From the NCBI GenBank assembly GCA_027306995.1, contig DAHUXS010000011.1, positions 62,001 to 126,000 of the forward strand: 64,000 nucleotides of DNA, given 5' to 3'. The position numbers and the translations under genes were made by a program. The notes below the pieces were generated by a model. That model did no database searches, was not told where the DNA came from, and saw nothing but the letters and a program-made list of their open reading frames with translations. Every line of letters begins with the position of its first letter. Within the stretch, counting starts at the first letter, position 1. Below, piece after piece: positions 26,117 through 35,305 of this stretch. This DNA is from Lysobacter sp. GTDB taxonomy: Bacteria > Pseudomonadota > Gammaproteobacteria > Xanthomonadales > Xanthomonadaceae.

Positions 26117-26797
26117 CTAGTCGCGCTTGCCGAACAGCGCCGTGCCGATCCGCACCATGGTCGAACCTTCCTCGACCGCCAACTCGGCGTCCTCGCTCAT
26201 GCCCAGCGACAGCGTGTCCATGCCGGGGTGATCGATTTTCAGCCGATCGAAGAGTTCGCGCATGCGCCGGAATGCGGCGCGACGCATTTCGAAATCGGGG
26301 TGTGGTGCCGGGATCGCCATCAGCCCGCGCAAGGCCAGGTTGGGATGGGTGGCGATGGCGGCGCAGAGACCGTCGGCTTCATCGATGCGACAGCCCGACT
26401 TGCTGTTTTCATCATCCACATTGACCTGCACCAGCAGGTTCAGTGATGGCAGTTCCGCCGAACGTTCGCGGGCGAGGGCATCGACCAGTCGCTGCCGATC
26501 CACCGACTGCACCCAGTCGAAGTGCCGGGCGGCTTCGCGTGCCTTGTTGGTCTGGAGATGGCCGATCAGGTGCCACTCGATGCCTGCCAGACCTGCCAAT
26601 TCGGCCTGCTTGGCCATCGCTTCCTGCACGTAGTTCTCGCCGAAGGCGCGCTGGCCGGCGCCATGGAGCGCGGCGATCGCCTCGGCCGACTGGCGTTTGC
26701 TCACGGCCAGAAGCTGCGGCGGCGGACGTCGGAAACGTGTCGCGGCGGCCTGTAAACGGGCCAGAACTTCGAGGTAACGCGAATCTGTGATCGCCAT
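26117..26797 (-). CDS. yggS: PLP homeostasis protein YggS/PROSC
   Basis: 226-residue alanine-racemase-like barrel that binds pyridoxal phosphate and buffers its level. The cofactor lysine is K34 in LLAVSKRQ. FGENYVQEA, WHLIGHLQTNKAR, SVDR and LSLGMSEDAELAVEEGSTMVRIG are conserved. The usual yggS-proC order is kept, with 69 bp between them. Divergent from pilT, with 92 bp for both promoters. Confidence 0.97.
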   Translation of the reverse strand: MAITDSRYLEVLARLQAAATRFRRPPPQLLAVSKRQSAEAIAALHGAGQRAFGENYVQEAMAKQAELAGLAGIEWHLIGHLQTNKAREAARHFDWVQSVDRQRLVDALARERSAELPSLNLLVQVNVDDENSKSGCRIDEADGLCAAIATHPNLALRGLMAIPAPHPDFEMRRAAFRRMRELFDRLKIDHPGMDTLSLGMSEDAELAVEEGSTMVRIGTALFGKRD

Positions 26798-26889
26798 GTG
26801 AAGTTTTCGTCAAGACGGGGTAGCATGCCCGACGAGGGGCCCGTCATGGTGCCCCATTCGCAACCTGTCGGTTCGTACTGGGGATTAGG

Positions 26890-27927
26890 ATGGATATTGC
26901 CGAGCTGCTGGCGTTTTCGGTCAAGAACAAGGCATCCGACTTGCATCTGTCGGCCGGCCTGCCGCCGATGATCCGCGTCGACGGCGATGTCCGCCGCATC
27001 AATATCCCGCCGTTGGAACACAAGCAGGTGCACGCGTTGATGTACGACATCATGTCGGACAAGCAGCGCCGCGACTACGAAGAATTCCTCGAGACCGACT
27101 TCTCGTTCGAGATCCCCGGCCTGGCCCGCTTCCGCGTCAACGCCTTCACCCAGAACCGCGGCGCGGCCGGCGTCTTCCGTACCATTCCCTCGGAAGTGCT
27201 GAGCCTGGACCAGCTGGGCTGCCCGCCGATCTTCCGCGAGCTGATCGAGCAGCCGCAGGGCCTGATCCTGGTGACCGGTCCGACCGGCTCCGGCAAGTCG
27301 ACGACGTTGGCGGCGATGGTCGACCACATCAACAAGAACGAATACGGTCACATCCTCTCGGTCGAGGATCCGATCGAATTCGTGCACCAGTCGCAGAAGT
27401 GCCTGATCAACCAGCGCGAAGTCCACCGCGACACCCATGGCTTCAACGAGGCGCTGCGTTCCGCGCTGCGCGAGGATCCCGACTACATCCTGGTCGGCGA
27501 GTTGCGCGATCTCGAAACCATCCGCCTGGCATTGACCGCCGCGGAAACCGGACACCTGGTGTTCGCGACCTTGCATACCTCCAGCGCGGCCAAGACCATC
27601 GACCGCGTGATCGACGTGTTCCCCGCCGGCGAAAAGCCGATGGTGCGTTCGATGCTGTCGGAATCGCTGCGCGCGGTGATCTCGCAGTCGCTGCTGAAGA
27701 AGGTCGGCGGCGGCCGCGTCGCCGCGCACGAAATCATGGTTGGCGTCCCCGCCATCCGCAACCTGATCCGCGAGGACAAGGTGGCGCAGATGTATTCGGC
27801 GATCCAGACCGGCCAGGCCCAGGGCATGCAGACGCTCGACCAGTGCCTGCAGGACCTGGTGAAGCGCAACATCGTGCCGCGTGCGCAGGCCCGCGAGTAC
27901 GCCAAGGACAAGAAGATTTTCGATTGA
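26890..27927 (+). CDS. pilT: Type IV pilus retraction ATPase PilT
   Basis: 345-residue hexameric ATPase at the cytoplasmic base of the pilus; it drives pilus depolymerisation and twitching. Walker A GPTGSGKST is at 130-138, the Asp box and Walker B around EDPIEFVHQ and VGELRDLETI, then the His box ATLHTSSAAKTIDR. The C-terminal AIRNLIREDK is the PilT-specific retraction motif and separates it from PilU. Length is normal. Followed by pilU 63 bp later. Confidence 0.97.
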   Translation: MDIAELLAFSVKNKASDLHLSAGLPPMIRVDGDVRRINIPPLEHKQVHALMYDIMSDKQRRDYEEFLETDFSFEIPGLARFRVNAFTQNRGAAGVFRTIPSEVLSLDQLGCPPIFRELIEQPQGLILVTGPTGSGKSTTLAAMVDHINKNEYGHILSVEDPIEFVHQSQKCLINQREVHRDTHGFNEALRSALREDPDYILVGELRDLETIRLALTAAETGHLVFATLHTSSAAKTIDRVIDVFPAGEKPMVRSMLSESLRAVISQSLLKKVGGGRVAAHEIMVGVPAIRNLIREDKVAQMYSAIQTGQAQGMQTLDQCLQDLVKRNIVPRAQAREYAKDKKIFD

Positions 27928-27990
27928 CGATGTATTGATGCATTCCCCCAGCGCCGCGCGTGAGCGCGGCGTGCCGACGGAGCTCCCCCG

Positions 27991-29127
27991 ATGCCTACCA
28001 CTCCGACCGATCTGACCAATTTCCTCCGCCTGATGGCGCAGCAGCGCGCGTCCGACCTCTTCATCACCGCGGGCATGGTTCCGGCGATGAAGGTCGCCGG
28101 CAAGTTGCAGCCGGTCGGCCAGGAGCCGCTGACGCCGCAGGAAAGCCGCGACCTGGTGCTGTCGGTGATGAACCCGATGCAGCGCGAGGAGTTCGAAAAG
28201 ACCCACGAATGCAACTTCGCCATCGGCCTCGCTGGCGTCGGCCGCTTCCGCGTGTCGGCGTTCTACCAGCGCAACCAGGTCGGCATGGTGCTGCGCCGGA
28301 TCGAGATGAAGATCCCGACCATCGAGGAACTCAACCTGCCGCCGGTGATGAAGACGCTGGCGATGACTAAGCGCGGCATCGTGCTGTTCGTCGGCGCGAC
28401 AGGCTCGGGCAAGTCGACTTCGCTGGCGGCGCTGATCGGCTATCGCAACAAGAATTCCTCGGGCCACATCATCACCATCGAGGATCCGATCGAATTCGTG
28501 CATCGCCACGAAGGCTGCATCATTACCCAGCGCGAAGTCGGCGTGGATACCGACAGCTGGGACAACGCGCTGAAGAACACCCTGCGCCAGGCGCCCGACG
28601 TGATCATGATCGGCGAAATCCGCACCCGCGAAGGCATGGATCACGCCATCGCCTTCGCCGAAACCGGCCACCTGGTGCTGGCGACGCTGCACGCCAACAA
28701 CGCCAACCAGGCGATGGACCGCATCATCAACTTCTTCCCGGAAGAGCGTCGCAACCAGCTGTTGATGGACCTGTCCTTGAACTTGAAGGGCGTGGTCGCG
28801 CAGCAGCTGGTCCCGACGGTCGACGGCAAGGGCCGCCGCGCGGCGCTGGAAATCCTCCTCGGCACGCCGCTGGTGCAGGACTACCTGCGCGACGGCGAGA
28901 TCCACAAGCTGAAGGAAGTGATGAAGGATTCGACCCAGCAGGGCATGAAGACCTTCGACCAGGCGCTGTTCGAGCTCTACCAGGGCGGCAACATCAGCTA
29001 CGAGGACGCGTTGCGCTTCGCCGACTCGCAGAACGAGGTGCGCCTCAAGATCAAGCTGGCCCAGGGCGGCGATGCGCGCACGCTGGCGCAGGGGCTGGAT
29101 GGGGTGGAGATCTCCGAAGTCCGATAG
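27991..29127 (+). CDS. pilU: PilT-dependent retraction ATPase PilU
   Basis: 378-residue PilT paralogue. Walker A GATGSGKST is at 135-143, with ITIEDPIEFVHRHEGC, MIGEIRTREGMDHAIAFAET and TLHANNANQAMDRI. It lacks the AIRNLIRE retraction motif and has a longer tail after MKTFDQALFELY, as PilU does. It assists PilT during forceful retraction. Second gene of the pilTU unit, 9 bp before yqgE. Confidence 0.95.
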   Translation: MPTTPTDLTNFLRLMAQQRASDLFITAGMVPAMKVAGKLQPVGQEPLTPQESRDLVLSVMNPMQREEFEKTHECNFAIGLAGVGRFRVSAFYQRNQVGMVLRRIEMKIPTIEELNLPPVMKTLAMTKRGIVLFVGATGSGKSTSLAALIGYRNKNSSGHIITIEDPIEFVHRHEGCIITQREVGVDTDSWDNALKNTLRQAPDVIMIGEIRTREGMDHAIAFAETGHLVLATLHANNANQAMDRIINFFPEERRNQLLMDLSLNLKGVVAQQLVPTVDGKGRRAALEILLGTPLVQDYLRDGEIHKLKEVMKDSTQQGMKTFDQALFELYQGGNISYEDALRFADSQNEVRLKIKLAQGGDARTLAQGLDGVEISEVR

Positions 29128-29136
29128 AATGGGGCC

Positions 29137-29715
29137 ATGCCCCGTGAAATCCCGACCGGACCGAACTCGCTGGCCAACCAGCTGCTGGTGGCGGTCCCGG
29201 CGCTTGAAGACCCGACGTTCTCCCGTTCCGTCACCTTGATCTGCCAGCACGACCAGAACGGGGCGATGGGCATCGTGGTCAATCGCCCGTCCGACATGCT
29301 GCTGGGCGAGCTGCTGCAACAGATCCAGGTCACCACCGGCGACGAGATCCTGCGCATGCACCACGTGCTGGCGGGCGGGCCGGTGCACCCGGAACGCGGC
29401 TTCGTCCTCCACGACGGCAAGCAGGACTGGGATTCGAGTTTCGCCCTCGGCAACGGCCTGGCGCTGACCACGTCGCGCGACGTGCTGGAATCGCTGGCCT
29501 CGGGCACCGGACCGCAACGCGCCTTGGTTGCACTGGGTTGCGCCAGCTGGGGACCGGGCCAGCTCGAACAGGAAATCACCGAGAACAGCTGGATCACCGT
29601 TCCCGCGGACAACGACCTGCTGTTCACCACGCCGCTGGAATCGCGCTGGCAGGCCGCTGCCAGTCGCCTTGGCGTCGACCTGATCCAGATGGCCGGTTAT
29701 TCCGGTCGCGCCTGA
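29137..29715 (+). CDS. yqgE: YqgE/AlgH family protein
   Basis: 192-residue UPF0301 protein: NSLANQLLVAVPALEDPTF near the start, MGIVVNRPSDM, and LVALGCASWGPGQLEQEI. Some family members were first linked to alginate control in Pseudomonas, but the molecular function is not established. The order yqgE-ruvX-pyrB is widely conserved and is kept here, suggesting a housekeeping role. It may be cotranscribed with pilU (9 bp apart). Confidence 0.93.
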   Translation: MPREIPTGPNSLANQLLVAVPALEDPTFSRSVTLICQHDQNGAMGIVVNRPSDMLLGELLQQIQVTTGDEILRMHHVLAGGPVHPERGFVLHDGKQDWDSSFALGNGLALTTSRDVLESLASGTGPQRALVALGCASWGPGQLEQEITENSWITVPADNDLLFTTPLESRWQAAASRLGVDLIQMAGYSGRA

Positions 29716-29716
29716 C

Positions 29717-30193
29717 GTGCGGACCGATGGCACCGTGCTCGGCTTCGATGTCGGCAAGCGTCGCATCGGTGTCGCCGTCGGAAGTGCCTTCAGCGGGGGT
29801 GCGCGGCCGATCGCGGTGGTCGACGTCCACGATGGCGTGATCGACTGGAAGGCGATCGACAAGCTGATCCGCGAATGGATGCCTGCGGGTCTGGTGGTGG
29901 GCGATCCACTGACGCTGGCCGGCGACGACCAGCCGATTCGCCAGTTCGCGCAGCAGTTCGCCCGCGACATCGCCGCGCGCAGCAAGCGCGAGGTGGTGAT
30001 GATGGACGAGCGTTCGAGTTCGATCGAAGCCGCGGGCGCGTTCGCCGAGCGACGGGCATCGGGCGCGTCGCGTCGGCGCGACGCCAATGCGCTCGATGCG
30101 ATGGCGGCGGCGATCATCGTCGAGCGCTGGCTGGCTTCCCCCGATGATGCAGTGCCGGTTTCGATGGGGAACGCCCCTGGAGCGACGACGTGA
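29717..30193 (+). CDS. ruvX: RuvX / YqgF Holliday-junction resolvase-like RNase
   Basis: 158-residue RNase H-fold protein: FDVGKRRIGVAVGSAF with the first catalytic Asp, a central LVVGDP, and MMDERSSSIEA with the acidic pair, ending SRRRDANALDAMAAAII. The YqgF family takes part in 16S rRNA 5' end processing, with resolvase activity in some members. The start is GTG 29717, one base after the yqgE stop. The stop overlaps the pyrB GTG. Confidence 0.93.
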   Translation: MRTDGTVLGFDVGKRRIGVAVGSAFSGGARPIAVVDVHDGVIDWKAIDKLIREWMPAGLVVGDPLTLAGDDQPIRQFAQQFARDIAARSKREVVMMDERSSSIEAAGAFAERRASGASRRRDANALDAMAAAIIVERWLASPDDAVPVSMGNAPGATT

Positions 30194-31107
30194 CGATGGC
30201 TGGAAAACACCTGCTGACCCTGGCCGACATGGCGCGTGGCGATCTCGAGGCGCTGCTCAATCGTGCGCAGCACTTCTCCGAAGGTGCGGATTCGCGTGGA
30301 CGGCTGTCCGGGATCGCGGTGTGCACGCTGTTCTTCGAGCCCTCGACGCGCACGCGCCTGAGTTTCCAGCGTGCGGCGCAGCGCCTCGGCGCCGACGTGC
30401 TGAATTTCGACGCGGCAACGTCTTCGACCACCAAGGGTGAAACCGACGTCGACACCTTGCGCAACATCGAGGCGATGGGCGTGCGCGGTTTCGTCATCCG
30501 CCATCGCGAGGATTGTGCCGTCGCGCGCCTGTCCGACGTGGTGCAGCCCGCGACGAAGCTGATCAATGCCGGCGATGGTCGCAGCCAGCACCCGACGCAG
30601 GGGTTGCTCGACATGTTGACCATCCGCCAGGCCAAGGGCGACGACTTCTCGAAGCTGAAGATCGCCATCGTCGGCGATATCAAACATTCGCGCGTCGCGC
30701 GCAGCGATCTGTGCGCATTGCGCGCGCTGGGCGCGACGGATGTCCGCGTGTGTGCGCCGGAGTCATTGCTGCCGGATGCCGAAACCTTGCGAGGCTGCAC
30801 CGTCGAAGCCAACGTCGACAAGGCGGTTGCCGGCACCGACGTGGTGATGACGTTGCGCTTGCAGCGCGAACGCATGCAGGAAGGATTGGTGTCCTCGCTG
30901 GAGGATTACCACCGCGATTACGGCATCACCCTTGATCGCATGAAGCTGGCGAGGCCGGATGCGGTGGTGATGCATCCGGGTCCGATGAATCGCGGCATTG
31001 AGATCAGCGATGAAGTCGCCGATGGCCCGCAGTCGCTGATCCTGCGCCAGGTCGCGAACGGCGTCGCGGTGCGGATGGCCGTGCTGGAAACCGCGCTCGC
31101 GGGCTGA
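30190..31107 (+). CDS. pyrB: Aspartate carbamoyltransferase, catalytic chain
   Basis: 305-residue enzyme committing carbamoyl phosphate to pyrimidine synthesis. The carbamoyl-phosphate motif FFEPSTRTRLSF is at about residue 46, with the second site GDGRSQHPTQGLLDML, and HPGPMNRGIEI near the end. No pyrI regulatory chain is next to it. GTG 30190 overlaps the ruvX stop and has GGAG 7 bp upstream; ATG 30196 is a near-equal alternative. pyrC/pyrC' and pyrR are not adjacent, unlike in Pseudomonas. Confidence 0.95.
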   Translation: MTMAGKHLLTLADMARGDLEALLNRAQHFSEGADSRGRLSGIAVCTLFFEPSTRTRLSFQRAAQRLGADVLNFDAATSSTTKGETDVDTLRNIEAMGVRGFVIRHREDCAVARLSDVVQPATKLINAGDGRSQHPTQGLLDMLTIRQAKGDDFSKLKIAIVGDIKHSRVARSDLCALRALGATDVRVCAPESLLPDAETLRGCTVEANVDKAVAGTDVVMTLRLQRERMQEGLVSSLEDYHRDYGITLDRMKLARPDAVVMHPGPMNRGIEISDEVADGPQSLILRQVANGVAVRMAVLETALAG

Positions 31108-31119
31108 TCGAAGCTTGGG

Positions 31120-31926
31120 TCAGCGCTTCTGCGCGAACAGCCAGGTCCACAGTTCCGGGGTGTGCGAATACGCTGGGTCCCAACTGTTGTGGTTGGCGTC
31201 CGGGAATTCGGTGTAACGCGCATCCGCAGCGTCCGCCGCGCGGAAGGCGGCGATCAACTTGCGGTCGTCCTCGGGGGAGACCTGGTCATCCTTCGCGCCA
31301 TGGAAGATCCACACCGGCACGCGTTGCAGGCGTTTCGCGACGACGGCGTAGGGATCGGCCTCGTTGGCGACGGCCGTGACCAGCAGTGCACGTTCGTCGC
31401 TGGGCGCTTTCACCGCGCCGCACACCGGAACCAGCGCGGCGAAGCGTTCCGGTGCATGCAGGGCCATTTCCCATACGCCGTAACCGCCCATCGACAGGCC
31501 AGTGAGGTAGGTGCGCTTGCGGTCGCCGCGGAATTCGCGGCTTGCGTCGTCGAGTTCGGCGAAGACGAGATCGACGTTGTCGCTCCATTCGGTGTCATCC
31601 GGCGCCTGCGGGAACACCACGATCGCCGGGAACGTGTCCTGGTGCGCGCGGACGTAGGGGCCAATGCCAACCAGTGTCGGCTTGGCGCCATCACTGCCAC
31701 GTTCGCCCGTGCCATGCAGGAAGACGATGACCGCGGGTTCGCCGCCACCGGCTTGCGCGGAGGGCACAAAGACCTGGTAGCGATGCTGCTTGCCGCCGAT
31801 ATCGATGCTGCGTTCGAGAAAAGCGCCGCCAGGGCGCTTGGGCATGTTGCTCGCGCAGGCTGCCAGCAACAGGGCTGCGAACACGATGAGCAGGAGAGCC
31901 GCTGCTGTCATGGAAGACGGTTTCAT
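31120..31926 (-). CDS. Lipoprotein alpha/beta hydrolase (esterase-like), last gene of the trp operon
   Basis: 268-residue protein. The signal MKPSSMTAAALLLIVFAALL ends in the lipobox LAAC (Cys24). The hydrolase part has FLHGTGERGSDG (oxyanion hole), the nucleophile Ser in GLSMGGYGVWEMA, Asp in GAKDDQVSPEDD and His in FPDANHNSWDPAY, the arrangement of predicted exported esterase/phospholipase-type peptidases. ATG 31926 gives a standard signal length; ATG 31953 (nine codons earlier, 5 bp-close to the trpA stop) is an alternative. It follows trpA closely and probably shares its transcript, although no role in Trp synthesis is evident. Confidence 0.85.
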   Translation of the reverse strand: MKPSSMTAAALLLIVFAALLLAACASNMPKRPGGAFLERSIDIGGKQHRYQVFVPSAQAGGGEPAVIVFLHGTGERGSDGAKPTLVGIGPYVRAHQDTFPAIVVFPQAPDDTEWSDNVDLVFAELDDASREFRGDRKRTYLTGLSMGGYGVWEMALHAPERFAALVPVCGAVKAPSDERALLVTAVANEADPYAVVAKRLQRVPVWIFHGAKDDQVSPEDDRKLIAAFRAADAADARYTEFPDANHNSWDPAYSHTPELWTWLFAQKR

Positions 31927-31957
31927 TGAAGACGTTCCCGGTGGATGCTTCATCGCG

Positions 31958-32710
31958 TCAGGATACGCCCTCCGTGAATCTCGCAAAGGCAGCTTGCGCC
32001 GGCATGCCGTCCGCCAATGCCTGCACCAATGCGGTGCCGACGACAGGCGTCGCACCCATCGCGCGGATGCTGGCCAATGCCTGCGGTTCCGACAAGCCGA
32101 ACCCGACCGCGAGCGGGCGATCCGTGATCGCGTGCAGGGCCGCCACGCGCGCGGCGATCGGCGCGAAATCGTGGGTGCCTTCACCGGTGATGCCGAGGCG
32201 CGCGACCACGTAAGCGAAGCGTTGGACGAATGGCGACGACGGCCCGGGGTCGGCACGTTCGGCGAGCAACCGCTGCGCGCGCTCGATCGAGGTGGTCGGC
32301 GACAGCAAGGGAACGATCGGATAGCCGGCAGCGAGCAATGCCGTTTCGAGTTCCGGTTCCTCGCCGAAGGGAAGATCGACCACCAGCAACGAACGCACCG
32401 GCGTCTTGCGCAACAGTTCGATCAGGCGCGTGCTGCCGATTTGCAGCAAGGGGTTGAGGTAGGTGAAGAGCACGACATCGGGACTGTCGCTGATCGTCGC
32501 CAGTTGCTGCAGTACCGACTCCGCGGTGACGCCACGTTCGATCGCGCGTTGCGCCGCGGACTGCAATGCCGGGCCGTCGGCGATCGGATCGGAGTGCGGG
32601 ACGCCGACCTCGATGGTGGAGATGCCGGCGGCTTTCGCCACGCGCAGCAGTTCCGGAAGCGAATCGACTGCGGGATCGCCGGCCATGATGAAGGGGAGAA
32701 GGCGATCCAT
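31958..32710 (-). CDS. trpA: Tryptophan synthase alpha chain
   Basis: 250-residue TIM barrel that cleaves indole-3-glycerol phosphate and passes indole to TrpB. Catalytic Glu and Asp are in TIEVGVPHSDPIADGPALQS. The flexible-loop area reads FAYVVARLGITGEG, with the usual Ser-Gly variant changed, and the phosphate site is GFGLSEP. The first residues MDRLLPFIMAGDP show a slightly short N-terminus compared with E. coli. It starts immediately after the trpB stop, with no intergenic base. Confidence 0.95.
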   Translation of the reverse strand: MDRLLPFIMAGDPAVDSLPELLRVAKAAGISTIEVGVPHSDPIADGPALQSAAQRAIERGVTAESVLQQLATISDSPDVVLFTYLNPLLQIGSTRLIELLRKTPVRSLLVVDLPFGEEPELETALLAAGYPIVPLLSPTTSIERAQRLLAERADPGPSSPFVQRFAYVVARLGITGEGTHDFAPIAARVAALHAITDRPLAVGFGLSEPQALASIRAMGATPVVGTALVQALADGMPAQAAFARFTEGVS

Positions 32711-33895
32711 TCAGAGCTCCAGGCGCGAACGATAGGTGGAGAGATCCTTGTCGCCGCGACCGGACAGGCCGAGCAACACGGTGCGGGCGCCGTCGCGGGC
32801 GAGGTCGCGCAAGCGCGCGAGGGCATGGCTGGATTCCAGCGCGGGGAGGATGCCTTCAAGCGCGCACAGTTCGCGCGCGGCAGCCAAGGCTTCGTCGTCG
32901 CTGGCGCGCCAGACATCGATGCGTCCTTCGTCGGCCCAGGCCGCGAGTTCCGGGCCGAGTGCGGGATAGTCGAGGCCCGCGCTGACCGATGAGGTCTCGG
33001 CGGTGTGGCCGGCTTCATCCTGCAGGAGCAAGGTGCGGCAACCATGCAGCACGCCGACGCGACCGCCGCCGACGCGCGCGGCATGTTCGCCGAGTGCGGT
33101 GCCGTGGCCGCCGGCTTCGACGACGACGCGGCGCAGTGCATCGTCGAGGAAAGGCTTGATCAGGCCGGAGCCGTTGCTGCCGCCGCCGACGCAAGCGATC
33201 ACCGCGTCGGGCAGTGAACCGTGACGTTCGAGAACCTGCACGCGCGCTTCGTTGCCGATCACGGTCTGGAAGCTGCGCACGATGGTCGGGAATGGGTGCG
33301 GGCCGAGCGCGGAGCCGAGCACGTAGTGCGCGCGATCGCAGCGTGCGGCCCAGGCGCGCAGCGCGGCGTTCACCGCTTCCTTCAACGTGCCCTGGCCGCT
33401 GTCGACCGCTTCCACCGTCGCGCCGAACATGCGCATGCGGAACACATTGGGTGCCTGCCGCTCCATGTCGGTGCGGCCCATGTAGACCGTGCAGGGCAGG
33501 CCGAGCCGCGCGCAGGCGGCCGCGGTCGCCACGCCATGTTGGCCGGCGCCGGTCTCGGCGATGATCTCGTGCTTGCCCATGCGCTTTGCCAGCAGCACCT
33601 GCGCGATCGCGTTGTTGATCTTGTGTGCGCCGGTGTGGCACTGGTCTTCGCGCTTCAGGTAGAGATGTTCTAGGCCGACCGCCTTGGCGAGTCGCGGCGC
33701 CGACGTGAGCGCAGTCGGGCGACCGACGAAATCACGCAACTGTTCGGCGAGTTCGCGCTGGAAGGCTGGATCGTGGATGGCATCGATGAAGGCTGCTTCG
33801 AGTTCGAGCAGCGGCGTCATCAATGTTTCCGGCGCGTAACAGCCGCCGAAACCGGCGCGGCCAAAGCGGGTGGGAAGTTCAAAGCTGGATGGCAT
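32711..33895 (-). CDS. trpB: Tryptophan synthase beta chain
   Basis: 394-residue PLP enzyme that joins indole and serine into tryptophan. The cofactor lysine is in HTGAHKINNAIAQ, the phosphate loop is GGGSNGSGLIKPF (family GGGSNA), and ETGAGQHGVATA is conserved. The start MPSSFELPTRFGRAGFGGCY is in line with TrpB of related bacteria. The first 17 bp overlap the end of trpF. Confidence 0.97.
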   Translation of the reverse strand: MPSSFELPTRFGRAGFGGCYAPETLMTPLLELEAAFIDAIHDPAFQRELAEQLRDFVGRPTALTSAPRLAKAVGLEHLYLKREDQCHTGAHKINNAIAQVLLAKRMGKHEIIAETGAGQHGVATAAACARLGLPCTVYMGRTDMERQAPNVFRMRMFGATVEAVDSGQGTLKEAVNAALRAWAARCDRAHYVLGSALGPHPFPTIVRSFQTVIGNEARVQVLERHGSLPDAVIACVGGGSNGSGLIKPFLDDALRRVVVEAGGHGTALGEHAARVGGGRVGVLHGCRTLLLQDEAGHTAETSSVSAGLDYPALGPELAAWADEGRIDVWRASDDEALAAARELCALEGILPALESSHALARLRDLARDGARTVLLGLSGRGDKDLSTYRSRLEL

Positions 33896-34499
33896 GGACG
33901 GTGCTCACGAATTGCTGGACCTTCGAAATGGATTTGCGGCCGGGTGAAGCTTCGAGGCGCGATGCGGCATCGGCGCCACGGCAGTACTTGCGTTGTTCAT
34001 GCGTTGACGCCTCGATGCGATCACGCACGTTGTCGCCATTAAGTCCGCCTGCGAGCAGGAACGGTCCGGGCGGCGGAAATTTCCCGGCATGCGTCTGGCC
34101 CGAACCACCATGCACGCCGGTTTGCGATGGCGCGGTTTCCCACAAATACAGATCGGCATCGACTGCTTGCTGGTCGGGACTGTCCGGCCATGGCAGGAGC
34201 AGGTTCAGTCCGGCGGCGTGCGTGCGCGCCAACGCGTCAACGCGCACGCCGGCTGGAAGATAGGGTTGCACCCAACCCAGGCCATGCACGATCGCTTCTT
34301 GGATCATCGGTTCGATGTCGTCACCGACCGCGACCAGTACGCCGCGCATGCCGATGCCGGCGCTCGCCGATTCCAGGTCCTCGCAATGGCGCGGGCTCGG
34401 CGGGTGGCGCACGAAACCGATCAGGTCCGCGCCGGCGGCGAGCGCCATGCGCGCGTCGTCGTTGTGGGTGATGCCGCAGACCTTGGCGATCAGGCTCAT
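33879..34499 (-). CDS. trpF: Phosphoribosylanthranilate isomerase, divergent
   Basis: 206 residues assigned by position between trpC and trpB and by the N-terminus MSLIAKVCGITHNDDARMAL with the catalytic Cys (CGIT), GADLIGFV and the C-terminal LLAGGLNGDNV. Other key sites are changed. The Asp acting as general acid (family motif LLD) appears as Glu in YLWETAPS, the GGTG..FDW block reads GGSGQTHAGKF, and the phosphate region DVSSGVE..PG.KD reads DAASRLEASPGRKS. The TIM-barrel pattern is otherwise kept. ATG 34499 overlaps the trpC stop by 4 bp. Reduced or altered activity is possible. Confidence 0.8.
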   Translation of the reverse strand: MSLIAKVCGITHNDDARMALAAGADLIGFVRHPPSPRHCEDLESASAGIGMRGVLVAVGDDIEPMIQEAIVHGLGWVQPYLPAGVRVDALARTHAAGLNLLLPWPDSPDQQAVDADLYLWETAPSQTGVHGGSGQTHAGKFPPPGPFLLAGGLNGDNVRDRIEASTHEQRKYCRGADAASRLEASPGRKSISKVQQFVSTVHAIQL

Positions 34500-35305
34500 G
34501 TCCTGCACGCCTGCAGGAAGGCGACGGGATCGGTGCTGCGCATCAATGCTTCGCCGATCAGCACCGTGTCGAAACCCTGCGCGAATGCCGCGCGTGCGTC
34601 TTCCGGCGTGGACAGCCCGGATTCGCGGATCAGCACGGCGTCGGGGAAGGCCTCGCGCAGCGGATCGGCGGTCGGCGTACTGATGGCGAAGCTGGCGAGA
34701 TCGCGTGCGTTGATGCCGACCAGCGTCGCGCGGCTGTCGCGCGCGAAGGGAATCTCGCCGAGTTCGTGCAGTTCCACCAGTGGTTCCAATCCGCGTTCGC
34801 GGGCGGCGTCGGCGAAGGCGGCGGTGTGCTTGCCGAGGACGCGGGCGATCAGCAGCACGGCATCGGCCTGCGCCGCTGTTGCGGCTTCGTCGAGATGGCG
34901 CGCATCCAGCACGAAGCCCTTGTAAAGGCGCGGCATGTCATAGCGCTTGCCGGCGCGGACTTCATCGGCGCTGCCTTGGAACAATGCCGGTTCAGCGAGG
35001 ATCGACACCGCCGCGGCACCGCCATCGCGATAAGCCTGCAACTGCGTGTCGAAATCGCGATCGGCGGCGAACGGACCCAGCGATGGCGAGGCGCGCTTGA
35101 ACTCGGCGATCACAGCTCCACCGTTGCGGCCCTTGGTGTCGCGCAACGCCTTCTCGAAGCGGGCATCGACATTGCGCTGTGGTGCCGACGCGACATTGAG
35201 TCCGGCAATGCGCGCGGCTTCGCTGTCGACCACGCGGGTCAGATGCGACCCGGCGGGCAGTCGTGCGTCGCGCAACACGTCGTGGAGGGAGGGCAACGCG
35301 CTCAT
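34496..35305 (-). CDS. trpC: Indole-3-glycerol phosphate synthase
   Basis: 269-residue TIM barrel making indole-3-glycerol phosphate. VIAEFKRASPSLG holds the catalytic Lys and Glu, then VSILAEPALFQGS, LVELHE, VGINARDL and LIRESGLST, all typical. The last helix ends LIGEALMRSTDP. Start ATG 35305 overlaps the trpD stop by 4 bp; an upstream in-frame ATG would lie inside trpD. Not fused to trpF, unlike in E. coli. Confidence 0.96.
   Translation of the reverse strand: MSALPSLHDVLRDARLPAGSHLTRVVDSEAARIAGLNVASAPQRNVDARFEKALRDTKGRNGGAVIAEFKRASPSLGPFAADRDFDTQLQAYRDGGAAAVSILAEPALFQGSADEVRAGKRYDMPRLYKGFVLDARHLDEAATAAQADAVLLIARVLGKHTAAFADAARERGLEPLVELHELGEIPFARDSRATLVGINARDLASFAISTPTADPLREAFPDAVLIRESGLSTPEDARAAFAQGFDTVLIGEALMRSTDPVAFLQACRT

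Noticed and set aside
26701-30687. A 1328-codon open frame on the minus strand across pilT, pilU, yqgE, ruvX and pyrB
   Set aside because: It is antisense to five well-supported genes and repeats no known domain. Long antisense frames without stops are expected in high-GC genes with biased third positions.
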